A stretch of DNA of 57,646 nucleotides from Gammaproteobacteria bacterium (GCA_028821405.1 JAPPGK010000107.1:1-57646), one strand, 5' to 3'. Numbered from the stretch's first letter, positions 8,020-17,153 are shown. A program made the numbers and translations. The notes: a model not told the origin generated them from the letters alone.

Positions 8020-8919
8020 AGGGTTGACGCCGTCCCGGTAGGGCACCATGTCCATGCCCGGGTAACGGGCCCCGACGCCGGCGCGGGTTTCGTCGGTCCA
8101 GTAGGGATGCCCCGGCGGCGGGAACCCAAGTAGCTCCCGCTCCTCGGGTGTCGCCTTTTCGATCCAACGCCGGTGCGAGGGTTTGATGGCTTCGGCGGAC
8201 CAACCCACGATGCCGAGCCACTTCCACGCGGCTGGCGCGTAGGTGATGAAGTGCCCGAGACGGCCGCCTTCGGTCCGGAAGGCCGTTCCGCGGTGGAACG
8301 TCCGCATGCTGTAGATGAACAGCGAGCCCGCCGGCACCACGACCTTGACCTCGTGGTCGTAGATCGCCGGGCGCTGCTCTCGGGTGTAGTGCGCCGGCAC
8401 GAGGATCTTCTCCGGGTAGTGCCGCCGTGAACACACGGCCGTCGGCGCGAGATCCTCGGTGACGTCCGTGTAGTAGAGCAGGTAGGCCGTCTGCCAATAG
8501 GCGGGGTCGTCCGGCGGATAGGCCAACGTGTGATTGCCGTAGTCGCAGTGCATGGCCTGTTCGTGGTCGTTGGGATTGCCCTTGCACTTGAACGTGAGGT
8601 GCGACTGTTCGCAGAACATCTCGCTCCCGCCTGCCATGAGTTTGGCGAACGCCACGAGTTCCGGATGCAGGGTGATCGCGTTCAAGTGCGACCCCGCGAA
8701 CGGGAACCTGAACCGGTGGAAGTTGATCGGTCGACCGGGGCGTTGGGCATTGTCGGGCTTGGGCGCAGACGGATCTTGGCAGTACTCGACCCAGCCCGGC
8801 AGGATTTCGCGCCACTCGTCAAGGGCGCCGGTCAACTCGTCCTCGGTCAGGAATCCTTCGATGATCGCGTAGCCATGCTCGCGATAGTGCGCGAGGTGTT
8901 GCTCGTTGATGCGATGCAA
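8014..8919 (-). CDS. Phytanoyl-CoA dioxygenase (PhyH) family protein
   Basis: A non-haem Fe(II)/2-oxoglutarate oxygenase. Iron ligands are visible as HCDYGNH (HxD) in the middle and MRTFHRGTAF for the distal histidine, followed by an Arg for 2-oxoglutarate. I place the start at TTG 8919 (GGAAGGGAA just upstream, 301 residues). A longer frame to GTG 9045 would run through a REP-like palindrome (8940-8962) and into the divergent DUF2085 gene, so the extension is almost surely non-coding. Substrate unknown; PhyH relatives hydroxylate acyl-CoAs, small metabolites or amino acids. Confidence 0.82.
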   Translation of the reverse strand: MHRINEQHLAHYREHGYAIIEGFLTEDELTGALDEWREILPGWVEYCQDPSAPKPDNAQRPGRPINFHRFRFPFAGSHLNAITLHPELVAFAKLMAGGSEMFCEQSHLTFKCKGNPNDHEQAMHCDYGNHTLAYPPDDPAYWQTAYLLYYTDVTEDLAPTAVCSRRHYPEKILVPAHYTREQRPAIYDHEVKVVVPAGSLFIYSMRTFHRGTAFRTEGGRLGHFITYAPAAWKWLGIVGWSAEAIKPSHRRWIEKATPEERELLGFPPPGHPYWTDETRAGVGARYPGMDMVPYRDGVNPS

Positions 8920-8939
8920 TTCCCTTCCCCGTTCCGCCC

Positions 8940-8962
8940 GCAGGGGCGACCCTAACGCGCCC
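8940..8962 (-). repeat. REP-like palindrome, family 1
   Basis: Minus-strand copy. Its AGGGTCGCCCCT core (plus-strand 8942-8953) is identical to that of the copy at 5518-5540. It lies between the divergent PhyH and DUF2085 genes and supports the short PhyH start. Confidence 0.5.
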
Positions 8963-9005
8963 GCCCGGCGCACACGCGCTTCGCCAGAAGAAGTGTAGCC
9001 TCTTC

Positions 9006-9524
9006 GTGCAACCGGTGGACTACCGACGTGCGTTGTCGCATACACTGCTCGGTGTGGACGGCGAACCTCTGACAGACCTGCGCACCCGGTGGCGTTGGCT
9101 CCTGTTGGCCGCCTGCGTGTGCTGGCTCGGCTTCGTGTTCGCGCCGCCCTTCGTGTCGGACCCTGACCTTTTGCGTTGGCTGCTGCACCCGGTCTGCCAT
9201 CAGATACCGGAACGGAGTTTCCATCTGCTGGGCGAGCCGATCGCGGCTTGCCATCGATGCACGGGTCTCTACGTGGGGTTTACGCTTGGAGTGCTCCTCT
9301 GGCCGTGGATTCCTAGGCTGGCAACGAAACTGACGACGAATCCCCGCTGGGTCGGGTTATTCTTTGTACCGTTGCTGGTCGACTGGGCGGTCACCGTCAA
9401 CACACCGGCTTCGCGCTTCGCCACCGGCGTGGTCGCGTCGTTTCCCGTGGCCGTGCTGCCGCTCGTGGCGCTGGTGCAGTGGGCCGGGTCGAACAAGCAG
9501 TGCAAACAAGAAGGAGTTACTTGA
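9006..9524 (+). CDS. DUF2085 family membrane protein
   Basis: A 172-residue protein starting at GTG 9006. It carries the DUF2085 signature: HPVCHQIPERSF and, some 20 residues on, CHRCTGLYVGF. Hydrophobic segments precede and follow (about 30-50, 95-112, 118-135 and 142-160). The conserved Cys/His residues may bind a metal or cofactor, but the function is unknown. The next membrane-protein gene starts 1 bp after its stop with AAGGAG inside this gene's end, so they are coupled. Confidence 0.8.
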   Translation: MQPVDYRRALSHTLLGVDGEPLTDLRTRWRWLLLAACVCWLGFVFAPPFVSDPDLLRWLLHPVCHQIPERSFHLLGEPIAACHRCTGLYVGFTLGVLLWPWIPRLATKLTTNPRWVGLFFVPLLVDWAVTVNTPASRFATGVVASFPVAVLPLVALVQWAGSNKQCKQEGVT

Positions 9525-9525
9525 C

Positions 9526-9987
9526 ATGAACGAGAAAATGAAAGCGGCGCTCATTGGCGGCGTCAGCTTCGGCATCGCCTCAGCACTTCCCTACCTCTCT
9601 TACGTGAATGGCATCTGCTGTTCGCTCTACATCGGCGGCGGCGTGCTGGCCGCCTACCTCATCATGAAGGATGTGCCGCCGCAGGCCCGGGCGCCTTACA
9701 AGGACGGTGCCGTGGTGGGGGTCTTGGCGGGTTTGTTCGGCGGCGTCGCAGCGGTGATTACGAGTCTGGTCGCCAAGGCCCTGGGGTACGACCCTGCCGC
9801 CGAAATGGCGGCGACGATGCAGCAGTTCGGCATACCCATGCCGACCGAGGGCCTCGGAGTAGACCCCACGGCTGGCATGCAACTTCTTGGTTTCGTGATG
9901 ACAATCGTCTTCGATGCGATTTTCGCGACGCTCGGCGGCTTGGTCGGCGTTGCGATCTTCCACAAGAAAGAGGCCAAAGCGGACTAG
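9526..9987 (+). CDS. Small glycine-rich membrane protein
   Basis: The 153-residue protein has about four hydrophobic segments: 8-28, 30-47 (ending in the conserved-looking MKDVPPQARAPYKDGA), 62-85 and 122-147. The tail is charged (HKKEAKAD). The layout resembles DUF4199/DUF5518-like small membrane proteins, but I cannot assign a family. It begins 1 bp after the DUF2085 stop with AAGGAG at 9511-9516. The two probably form a membrane pair. Confidence 0.7.
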   Translation: MNEKMKAALIGGVSFGIASALPYLSYVNGICCSLYIGGGVLAAYLIMKDVPPQARAPYKDGAVVGVLAGLFGGVAAVITSLVAKALGYDPAAEMAATMQQFGIPMPTEGLGVDPTAGMQLLGFVMTIVFDAIFATLGGLVGVAIFHKKEAKAD

Positions 9988-10006
9988 GCGTCCCTCGGAT
10001 CGACCG

Positions 10007-10777
10007 GTGCGCATCGCCACCTGGAACGTCAACGGGCTGCGTGCGCGGCTCGACTTCATCCTGCACTGGCTTCAGAGCCGGAAGCCCGATGTTGTCGGCA
10101 TGCAGGAACTGAAAGTCGCCGACGACGAGTTCCCCGTGGAGGCATTCGACGCAGCCGGGTACGAGGTCGTCACCCACGGGCAAAAGGGCTGGAATGGCGT
10201 GGCCATCGCATCCCGGCTGCCCGTGGAGGTCGAGACGCGCGGCTTGCCGGGCCAGGAGGCTGCCGGTGCCCGCCTGATCCGTGCCCAGGTGGAGGACTTG
10301 AGCTTCGCCACCGTGTACTGCCCCAACGGCAAGGACATCGACCACGAGGACTATCCCCGCAAACTCGCCTGGTACGACGGCCTGCGCGAGTACCTGGGCG
10401 GCGTGGATGCGGGCACCCCATTCGTGATCGGCGGCGACTTCAACGTATGTCCCGCGCCGATCGACTGCTGGCGTGGCGGGGCCGCGGACGGCACGATCTT
10501 CTGTACCACCGAGGAACGCAGCCGCTTCCAAGGGCTACTCGATGGTGGGCTTGTGGACCTGTTCCGGCATGCTCGACCGGGCGAGCAGGTCTACTCCTGG
10601 TGGGACTACCGTGGCGGGGCGTTCCACCGCGGCATGGGCTTGCGTATCGACATGCTGCTCGGAACCGCACCCGTTGTGCAACGCCTGCGCGAAGTCACCG
10701 TGGACCGGGAATACCGCCGCAAGCAGGAGGGCATGACCGCATCGGATCACGCGCCGGTGATCGCCGATTTGAACTGA
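10007..10777 (+). CDS. xth: Exodeoxyribonuclease III (AP endonuclease)
   Basis: A 256-residue EEP-family nuclease starting at GTG 10007, 19 bp after the preceding gene. Motifs in order: RIATWNVNGLRARL, the metal-binding Glu in GMQELK, the catalytic Tyr region ATVYCPNG, GGDFNVCPAPIDC, DMLLGT and SDHAPV at the C-terminus. These give the complete Asn-Glu-Tyr-Asp-Asn-Asp-His set of ExoIII. The role is repair of abasic sites and 3'-end trimming. An upstream in-frame ATG at 9914 overlaps the membrane-protein gene and adds only basic low-complexity sequence, so it is rejected. Confidence 0.93.
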   Translation: MRIATWNVNGLRARLDFILHWLQSRKPDVVGMQELKVADDEFPVEAFDAAGYEVVTHGQKGWNGVAIASRLPVEVETRGLPGQEAAGARLIRAQVEDLSFATVYCPNGKDIDHEDYPRKLAWYDGLREYLGGVDAGTPFVIGGDFNVCPAPIDCWRGGAADGTIFCTTEERSRFQGLLDGGLVDLFRHARPGEQVYSWWDYRGGAFHRGMGLRIDMLLGTAPVVQRLREVTVDREYRRKQEGMTASDHAPVIADLN

Positions 10778-10863
10778 CGCGGGGGAACTCGGGTCGGCAC
10801 CGTTTTCGATGGTTGCTTCGACGATCCGGCCCATGGTGGTCCCGGAGTTTCCGAGGGGCGACA

Positions 10864-12138
10864 CTAGCGGATGGCATCGAGCCCAAGTCCGACAGCCTTC
10901 GTCACGCGCTCGAGGTCATCGGGGCTGATCACGTACGGCGGCATCAGGTAGACGAGGTCGTTGAACGGCCGAATCCACACGCCGGCCTCGACGAAGACCC
11001 GTTGCATGGCGGCGACGTCCACCGGGTCTCGGGTTTGAACGACGCCGATGGCGCCGAACACGCGAACGTCGCGCACATGGGGAAACGCGGCATAGGGCGC
11101 CAGTCCGCTGGCAAGCTGCGACTCGATGGCGGACACCTGCGAGGGCCAATCGTTCTCGAACAGCAGATCGATGCTCCGCTTTGCGACGGCGCAGGCCAGG
11201 GGATTGGCCATGAACGTCGGCCCGTGCATCAGGACGCCGCCGTCTTGGGAAATGCCATGCGCAACCCGTGATGTCGTAAGCGTCGCCGCAAGGCTCATAT
11301 AGCCACCGGTCAGCGCCTTGCCGAGACACAGGATGTCCGGCTCGACGTCGGCGTGCTCGCAGGCGAACAGCGGCCCGGTGCGCCCGAACCCGGTGGCGAT
11401 CTCGTCGAACACCAATAGCACGTCGTACCGGTCGCACAGCGCCTTGACGTGGTTCAGGTATTCGGGTGCGTAGAACCACATGCCGCCGGCACCCTGTACG
11501 ACGGGCTCGAGGACCACCGCCGCCACCTCCTGGTGGTGCGCCGCGAGCAACTGCGCCATGCCGGCGAGATCGTCGGGATGTAGGGCCTCGCCGGGCCGGG
11601 CCCGGGGCCGAGCTGCGAACAGGTGTTCCGGAAGTACGTGCCGGAAACGTTCGTGCATCCCGGTTACCGGGTCGCAGATGCCCATCGCACCGAAGGTATC
11701 GCCGTGGTAGCCGCCGCGGATGGTCGCCAAGCGGTGTTTCCCGGGCCGTCCCACGGCGCGCCAGTATTGGATCGCCATCTTGATGGCGACCTCCACAGCG
11801 ACCGAGCCAGAGTCGCAGAAGAAGACGTGCTGTAGTCCGGGTGGCGTGAGTTCGACGAGGGTCCGAGCAAGATCGGTGGCGGGTCGATGGGTCAAGCCGC
11901 CAAACATCACGTGGGCCGCGGCATCGAGTTGCGCCCGGACTGCGGCGTTCAGGTCGGGGTGGTTGTAGCCGTGGATCGCACACCACCAGGACGACATCCC
12001 GTCGATCAGTTCGCGACCGTCGGCCAGGCGAATGCGGACACCCGTAGCCGAGGCCACCGGATACACGGGTAGCGGATCGACCATCGACGTGTAGGGATGC
12101 CAGACGTGTTCCCTGTCGAACTCGAGGGAGTCGTTCAT
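10864..12138 (-). CDS. bioA: Adenosylmethionine-8-amino-7-oxononanoate aminotransferase (BioA)
   Basis: A 424-residue class III aminotransferase. It shows HVWHPYTSM near the N-terminus, [22 protein letters not shown], the PLP lysine at 274 ([10 protein letters not shown]) and [12 protein letters not shown]. The lysine number equals that of E. coli BioA. It converts KAPA to DAPA in biotin synthesis, with S-adenosylmethionine as amino donor. Its ATG overlaps the bioD stop by 4 bp (ATGA), so translation is coupled. It is last in the bioF-bioD-bioA run and converges on xth across 86 bp with no clear terminator. Confidence 0.95.
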   Translation of the reverse strand: MNDSLEFDREHVWHPYTSMVDPLPVYPVASATGVRIRLADGRELIDGMSSWWCAIHGYNHPDLNAAVRAQLDAAAHVMFGGLTHRPATDLARTLVELTPPGLQHVFFCDSGSVAVEVAIKMAIQYWRAVGRPGKHRLATIRGGYHGDTFGAMGICDPVTGMHERFRHVLPEHLFAARPRARPGEALHPDDLAGMAQLLAAHHQEVAAVVLEPVVQGAGGMWFYAPEYLNHVKALCDRYDVLLVFDEIATGFGRTGPLFACEHADVEPDILCLGKALTGGYMSLAATLTTSRVAHGISQDGGVLMHGPTFMANPLACAVAKRSIDLLFENDWPSQVSAIESQLASGLAPYAAFPHVRDVRVFGAIGVVQTRDPVDVAAMQRVFVEAGVWIRPFNDLVYLMPPYVISPDDLERVTKAVGLGLDAIR

Positions 12139-12833
12139 CGGGAGGCGAGAAGCGGGGCGATATCGAGATGCTCGCAGGCCGCCCGAGGCGTGGCGTCGGT
12201 GCCGAGGAACGGCACCACCCCTAGGCAGGGCGCCGTAAGACGCGCCCGAAGTGTGGCCACGTTCTCGTCGAACGCGGACATCTCGGGTGTCGGACAGTTG
12301 GCGACCCAACCGGCCAACTCGGCACCTGCCTCGCCGATGGCCGCGGCCGTGAGCAGCGCGTGGTTGAGGCAGCCGAGCTTCATGCCGACGACGAGTACCG
12401 GACGGGCGCCGATGCCGACGCAGACGTCGGCTAGCGTCTCGCGTTCGTTGAGCGGTACCAGCCAGCCCCCCGCCCCCTCGACGATGGCGAAGTCGATGCC
12501 GTCGCGCAGGGCGTCGAGGCAGTGCGCGGCGAGTTCGCCGGCATCAAGAGTGATTCCCGCTTGTCGAGCGGCGATGTGGGGCGCGATCGGGGGCTCGAGG
12601 GCGACGGGATTGACCGTTCGGTAGTCGAGGTCGGTGTCGCTGGCGGTGATCAACCGGAGGGCGTCGTCGTTGACGAATCCGCCGTCGGAGCGGACGCATC
12701 CGGCGGCGATGGGCTTCAAGGCCGCGCAGTGCAGTCCGCGGTCGCGGGCCAGCGTGAGGAGCGCGGCTGCAACGAACGTCTTGCCGATCTCCGTGTCGGT
12801 ACCCGTCACGAAATAGGGTGGCCTTTGCGGCAT
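12135..12833 (-). CDS. bioD: Dethiobiotin synthetase (BioD)
   Basis: A 232-residue P-loop ATPase with [15 protein letters not shown] at the N-terminus (BioD Walker A), KPIAAGC and [11 protein letters not shown]. It closes the ureido ring of DAPA with CO2 and ATP. The start ATG overlaps the bioF stop (TGATG) and the stop overlaps the bioA start, so the three genes form a tightly coupled unit. The order bioF-bioD-bioA, without bioB, bioC or bioH, means the rest of the pathway lies outside the window. Confidence 0.94.
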   Translation of the reverse strand: MPQRPPYFVTGTDTEIGKTFVAAALLTLARDRGLHCAALKPIAAGCVRSDGGFVNDDALRLITASDTDLDYRTVNPVALEPPIAPHIAARQAGITLDAGELAAHCLDALRDGIDFAIVEGAGGWLVPLNERETLADVCVGIGARPVLVVGMKLGCLNHALLTAAAIGEAGAELAGWVANCPTPEMSAFDENVATLRARLTAPCLGVVPFLGTDATPRAACEHLDIAPLLASR

Positions 12834-14038
12834 CAGCCGCCAACCGCCGACTCAACGGGGGCAGGCGAGGCAATGGTCCCCAAGGCTTCGAGCAGACGGT
12901 CCACGTCCTCCATCCGGTGTGCGGCGGTCATCGTCACCCGCAGACGGGACGTGCCTTTCGGGACCGTGGGCGGGCGAATGGCACCGATCAGGAAACCGCT
13001 CTCCTCGAGCCTACGGCTGATGGCAAGGGCGCGGGCCGGATCGCCGATGACGAGGGGCTGAATCGGCGAACTCGACGCCGTTAGGTCGAGCCCCAACTGG
13101 CCGGCACCGTCCCGGAACCGCCTGGCCAGCGCTCTCAGGTGTGCGCGTCGCCAATCCTCGGCCTGGGCGATCGCGAGGCTCTCCTGGGTGGCGACGGCCA
13201 GCGCACTCGGCATTGCCGTGGTGAAGACGTAGTTCCGCGAACGCTGGATCAACGTCTCGATGAGGCTCTCGTCGCCGGCGACAAACGCGCCGGCGGTGCC
13301 GAAGGCCTTGCCCAGCGTACCCACGAGCACGGGCACGTCGGCGGTGGAGTAGTGCGTCGGATCGACAAGCCCGACGCCGCCCGTGCCGTGTACGCCCATG
13401 CCGTGGGCATCGTCGATCATCGCCCAGGCCTCGTGCCGTTTGGCCACGGCCAGGAGGTCGTCGAGCGGACACGGGTCGCCATCCATGCTGAAGGTGCCGT
13501 CGCTGACGATCAGCTTGCGGGTGGGTTCATCTTCGACCTCGTCAAGCCTAGCGTCCAGATCCGCCATGTCCCGGTGCTCGAACCAGGCAAACGCCGCCCG
13601 GCTGATCCAGCCACCGTCCAGGAGCGACGCGTGGTTGAGCCGGTCCTCGAAGACGAAGTCGCCTACGCTTAGGAGGGCGTTGATGACACCGACGTTGGCG
13701 GCATAGCCGCTACCGTAGAGCAAGGCCCGGGGCCGGCCCGTGAACGCGGCCAGGGCCTCTTCGAGTTCCTCGTGGGCGGCGGTGTGGCCGCAGATCAGGT
13801 GCGATGCGCCGCTGCCGGTGCCCCAACGGTCGATGCCGCGCTTGAAGGCTGCCGCCACGCGCGGATCGCCGGCAAGTCCCAAGTAGTCGTTGCTGCAGAA
13901 GTTGAGGAGCGGGCGACCGTCGACGAGCACCTCGCGACCTTGGGGGCCTTCGAGACTCCGGCGAACGCGGTACATGTCGCGACGGCGAAGATCGTCGAGG
14001 CGACGCTGCAGGTCTTCGAATCCCTGGCCGTGGCGCAT
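12833..14038 (-). CDS. bioF: 8-Amino-7-oxononanoate synthase (BioF)
   Basis: A 401-residue alpha-oxoamine synthase. It has FCSNDYLGLAGDPR, GSGASHLICGHTAAHEELE, SDGTFSMDGD, IDDAHGMGVHGTGG and the PLP lysine at 244 (GTLGKAFGTAGA). It condenses pimeloyl-ACP or -CoA with L-alanine. I start it at ATG 14038; the frame stays open upstream through the cytochrome gene, but that extension has no BioF character. A REP-like hairpin at 14159-14184 separates it from the upstream alcohol dehydrogenase trio, so bioFDA may have its own promoter in the 140-bp gap. Confidence 0.94.
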   Translation of the reverse strand: MRHGQGFEDLQRRLDDLRRRDMYRVRRSLEGPQGREVLVDGRPLLNFCSNDYLGLAGDPRVAAAFKRGIDRWGTGSGASHLICGHTAAHEELEEALAAFTGRPRALLYGSGYAANVGVINALLSVGDFVFEDRLNHASLLDGGWISRAAFAWFEHRDMADLDARLDEVEDEPTRKLIVSDGTFSMDGDPCPLDDLLAVAKRHEAWAMIDDAHGMGVHGTGGVGLVDPTHYSTADVPVLVGTLGKAFGTAGAFVAGDESLIETLIQRSRNYVFTTAMPSALAVATQESLAIAQAEDWRRAHLRALARRFRDGAGQLGLDLTASSSPIQPLVIGDPARALAISRRLEESGFLIGAIRPPTVPKGTSRLRVTMTAAHRMEDVDRLLEALGTIASPAPVESAVGG

Positions 14039-14158
14039 GGCCGATGGTGTTCCCGCTCGTGTCCGTTGCGGGAGAATAACGGCGGGGCGTCGAGGGCGCA
14101 CCCTTGGGGTTGTCGTCGTTCCCCGGGGGAGGTCACGCGGTGTTGGCGTCGGCCACAC

Positions 14159-14184
14159 GGGCGACCACGAGGGTCGCCCTACGG
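14159..14184 (+). repeat. REP-like palindrome, family 1, at the cytochrome c stop codon
   Basis: Perfect arms GGGCGACC (14159-14166) and GGTCGCCC (14172-14179) around ACGAG, then TACGG. The CTA of this end is, on the minus strand, the TAG stop of the cytochrome gene. The hairpin could end or insulate the dehydrogenase transcript before bioF. Confidence 0.65.
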
Positions 14185-14517
14185 CCCCGTGGTGATGTAG
14201 GCGACGAGGCGCCAGATGTCGTCGTCGCCCTGAGGCAGTTTGCCCTGGAAGGCGATCATCGTGGTGCCGGGAATACCGTTCGCGATGCTGTCGAAGATCT
14301 CCTGGTCCGTGCCGCCATGCACCCATTGCCCGTCGAACAGGTAGGGCGCCTCCCGATTGCCCGACGTCGTCGTGTGGCAATAGCCGGCGCAGGTGCCGAT
14401 GAACAGCGCCTTGCCCCGCTTGACGGCCTCGGCATCGTTCCGGAAGGCATCGGCGGGCGCGGCGGGCCCGCAAGCGGAGACGAACAACGCGCCGGCCACG
14501 ATAAGGATGCCGCGCAT
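14179..14517 (-). CDS. Small c-type cytochrome with CX3CH haem motif (XoxG-like position)
   Basis: A 112-residue lipoprotein-like protein: FVSAC at the N-terminus is a lipobox-type signal. The haem site reads CAGYCH (Cys43, Cys47, His48), with three residues between the cysteines instead of two. The likely axial Met is Met86 in GTTMIAF. The class I cytochrome fold ends at DDDIWRLVAYI. It starts 2 bp after the binding-protein gene, itself 18 bp after the PQQ dehydrogenase gene. The natural role is electron acceptor of that dehydrogenase, as XoxG/MxaG do for methanol dehydrogenases. The unusual haem motif was checked at the codon level. Confidence 0.82.
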   Translation of the reverse strand: MRGILIVAGALFVSACGPAAPADAFRNDAEAVKRGKALFIGTCAGYCHTTTSGNREAPYLFDGQWVHGGTDQEIFDSIANGIPGTTMIAFQGKLPQGDDDIWRLVAYITTGP

Positions 14518-14519
14518 GG

Positions 14520-15353
14520 CTAAAGCGCGAGAAGGTCGGCGGTTGAGTGGGCCGACTCGAACGGCCCCCGAACCGGGATCCGATGCTCGATCAGCCGTTT
14601 GCCGACCTGGGCCTGGAACTCCCGAGAGGCGAACAGGCGATCAACGTCCCCGCGCAGAGCGGTGTCCCTGCGAAACGCGGCGTGGAGGTTCCAGCGCAGC
14701 ACGGGCGGCGCTTCGAAGTCAGCGTTGGGGTCGACATCGAGAATCGCAAGTTGCGGTCCCCACACGAGTCCGGCAGCCGCACGGCCCTCGGCGACGGCTT
14801 GCACGATGCCCGCATTGCTCGACTGCTGCGACCAGTCCAACCCGGCGGCGTTGAGCGCGAGGTGGGCGACGGTGTTCGCACGCACGGCGACGGTTCCCGG
14901 AAAGGCCGAGCCGAAGCGGAACGCGGAGTCTTCCGGAATGAGCTCGAAGCCTGCGCCGTAGTAGGGTTTGCTCAATACGAGCCACCCCCGAAAGCGCTCC
15001 ACTGCGCCGGTCGGCACCGACAGTTGCAGGTCGCATTGGCCACCGAACAGGGGGCGGAAGTCGATGTCCGTGGACTCGATGTCGGTCTGTTCCTCCTCGG
15101 GCAGCCACACGATCGTCAGGCGCCGTCCCAGCCCGGCGGCGAGATCCCCGGCGACACCGGCATCGAGGCCGCCGCCGCCGCGTTGCGCACGCGGCGGATC
15201 GTTCTCCGGCAGGCACACCCGGAGCGTGGCCGTTGACGCACTCGTGTCGATGGCACGGTCGGTCGGTGCTTGTCCGCAAGCCGCGAGTCCAAGCGCCGCG
15301 CACGCGGCCAAGAGCGAGCACGCCGTTGGCAACGGCCGTGGATCCTCGGGCAT
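14520..15353 (-). CDS. Periplasmic substrate-binding lipoprotein, XoxJ/MxaJ-like by context
   Basis: A 277-residue protein with a signal ending in the lipobox LAAC (Cys26), then a type-3 solute-binding fold: LRVCLPENDPP as first strand, FGGQCDLQLSVPTG, and FRGWLVLSKPYYGAGFELI, the usual hinge and 'pretends to be transport' pattern. It sits between a PQQ dehydrogenase gene and a cytochrome c gene with no transporter nearby, which is exactly where xoxJ/mxaJ lies. In those systems J is thought to help activate or mature the dehydrogenase. Function here is inferred from the neighbourhood. Confidence 0.75.
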   Translation of the reverse strand: MPEDPRPLPTACSLLAACAALGLAACGQAPTDRAIDTSASTATLRVCLPENDPPRAQRGGGGLDAGVAGDLAAGLGRRLTIVWLPEEEQTDIESTDIDFRPLFGGQCDLQLSVPTGAVERFRGWLVLSKPYYGAGFELIPEDSAFRFGSAFPGTVAVRANTVAHLALNAAGLDWSQQSSNAGIVQAVAEGRAAAGLVWGPQLAILDVDPNADFEAPPVLRWNLHAAFRRDTALRGDVDRLFASREFQAQVGKRLIEHRIPVRGPFESAHSTADLLAL

Positions 15354-15371
15354 AACGCCGGGTCGATCCGC

Positions 15372-17153
15372 TCAGTCGGGGAGGGCGAACACGAACAGGT
15401 GGCCACCTTCGGGAACCGCCACGGTGCCCGCCGCGAAGCCCGCGATGGTCAGGTCGTTGCCGGACCCGATGGCAACATGGGTCCTACCGCCAGCCCGGTA
15501 GGCCACGGGCTGGCTGCGTACGCCGCCACCCATCCGGAACTTCCAAAGCACGTCGCCGGTCGCCGCGTCGAGGGCGAGCGCGAAGCCGTCGCGATTGCCC
15601 GTGAACACGACACCCCCCGCCGTCGACAGCGCACCGGCCATCATCGGTTCCGGATCCTTGTAGCGCCACCGAACTTCGCCGGTGTGGATGTCGATCGCGG
15701 ACAGGTGGCCGTAGTCGGTGCCGGCGATGACATCCACCGTGATGGGCAGGCCGCCCATGAACGGTTGGCCCTTGACGAAGGCCACGATGCCTTTCTGGAA
15801 GTACTGGCAGGACTCGATGGTGGGAATGTAGGCGAGGCCGAGATTCGGGTTGAGTGCGCCGGTCCACGCGCCGTTCATGCCGCCTAGGTTGCCGGGGCAG
15901 ACCCGGAAGTCGGGATCCTCCACCGGGTTGGCGCGGGGATCGACCACCGGTCGGCCGGTGTCGTCGATGGTTGCCCAGTTCAACTGCTCGACGTACTGCG
16001 TGGCGCTGATGAACTCGCCGGTGGCCCGGTCGAGCGTATAGAAATAGCCGTTGCGGTTGGCCTGCACGATAGCCTTGACGGCCTCGCCGTCACGTTCGAC
16101 ATCCGTGAGGAAGATGTGGGTATTGCCGTCGTAGTCCCACACGTCGTGGGGCGTGAACTGGAAGTGCCAGATCCGTTCCCCGTTGTTGGGATTGACGGCC
16201 AGGAGGCTGTTCGAGAACAGGTTGTCGCCGGCCCGCAAGTCGCCGTTCCAGTCGGGCGACGGGTTGCCGGTGGTCCAATAGAGGATGTCCGTCTCCCGAT
16301 CGTAGGCACCGCTGGTCCACGCGGGCGCCCCGCCGGTCTTGTAGGAGTCGCCGGCCCAGGTCTCGGTGCCGGGCTCGCCCTCTGCGGGAATCGTGTAGTG
16401 GCGCCAAACCAGATCGCCCGTGGTGACGTCGTAGGCGTCGAAGAAGCCGCGAACGCCGAATTCGCCGCCGGCGATGCCGATGATGGCCAAGTTCTTGACG
16501 ATCATCGGCATGGACGTGGCGCTGTATCCCTCGCCGTAGTCGGCGAGGGTCTTCTGCCAGCGGATTTCGCCCGTCAACCGGTCGAAGGCGATGAGTTTCG
16601 CGTCCAGCGTCGCCATCAGCACGAGGTCGCCGGCGATGGCGGCGCCCCGGTTCACGGTGCCGCAGCACAGGCGAAGGTCGGCGGGCTGCTGGTGGTCGTA
16701 GCGCCAGTAGATCTCGCCGGTTTCGGCGTCCAAGGCAAAGATGCGGTTGAAGGACGTCGTGACATACATGATGCCGTCGTAGACGGTCGGCGAGACCTCG
16801 AACTGCTGGGACGTTCCCGTCGGGAAAGCCCACGCCACTTGAAGCTTGGCGACGTTGTCGGGCGTGATGTCGCCGATGGGCGAGTGGCGGAGATTCGCGT
16901 AGTCGCCGCCGTAGAGCAGCCACTCCTCGGGGTTCGACGGTGCGCGCAGCAAATGCTCGTCGGTCACGCCGGCACCGCCCAGGCCGATCTCGCGGTCGTT
17001 GGTCCAGTGGTGCATCACGGGGGCCGGTGCCGCTTCCACGGCCGTCGTCTCGACCGGAACCGGCGCGGGAGGAGCGTCGCCCGCAGGAACGGATTCGCGT
17101 TCGCACGCCACGAGACCACACGCGGCGACGACCGCGGCTACCGAATAACGCAT
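15372..17153 (-). CDS. PQQ-dependent alcohol dehydrogenase, lanthanide-type signature
   Basis: The 593-residue protein (ATG 17153; a longer start adds 11 residues) is an eight-bladed quinoprotein dehydrogenase of XoxF/ExaF kind. The signal ends in the lipobox LVAC (Cys17). The vicinal disulfide is Cys163-Cys164 (RLCCGTVNRG). Metal ligands are Glu231 (GGEFG) and Asn297 (TTGNPSPDWNGD), and the catalytic base is Asp340 in HDVWDYDG. Asp342, two residues on, is the extra carboxylate typical of lanthanide-dependent enzymes; calcium enzymes have a non-acidic residue there. W-motifs (TGEIYW, TGEIRW, TGDLVW, TGEVRW, TGDVLW) mark the blades. There is no C-terminal haem domain, so it needs the separate cytochrome encoded downstream. 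Confidence 0.92.
   Translation of the reverse strand: MRYSVAAVVAACGLVACERESVPAGDAPPAPVPVETTAVEAAPAPVMHHWTNDREIGLGGAGVTDEHLLRAPSNPEEWLLYGGDYANLRHSPIGDITPDNVAKLQVAWAFPTGTSQQFEVSPTVYDGIMYVTTSFNRIFALDAETGEIYWRYDHQQPADLRLCCGTVNRGAAIAGDLVLMATLDAKLIAFDRLTGEIRWQKTLADYGEGYSATSMPMIVKNLAIIGIAGGEFGVRGFFDAYDVTTGDLVWRHYTIPAEGEPGTETWAGDSYKTGGAPAWTSGAYDRETDILYWTTGNPSPDWNGDLRAGDNLFSNSLLAVNPNNGERIWHFQFTPHDVWDYDGNTHIFLTDVERDGEAVKAIVQANRNGYFYTLDRATGEFISATQYVEQLNWATIDDTGRPVVDPRANPVEDPDFRVCPGNLGGMNGAWTGALNPNLGLAYIPTIESCQYFQKGIVAFVKGQPFMGGLPITVDVIAGTDYGHLSAIDIHTGEVRWRYKDPEPMMAGALSTAGGVVFTGNRDGFALALDAATGDVLWKFRMGGGVRSQPVAYRAGGRTHVAIGSGNDLTIAGFAAGTVAVPEGGHLFVFALPD

Noticed and set aside
8920-9045. N-terminal extension of the PhyH gene to GTG 9045
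   Set aside because: It passes through a REP-like palindrome and overlaps the DUF2085 start; the protein family starts near the TTG at 8919.
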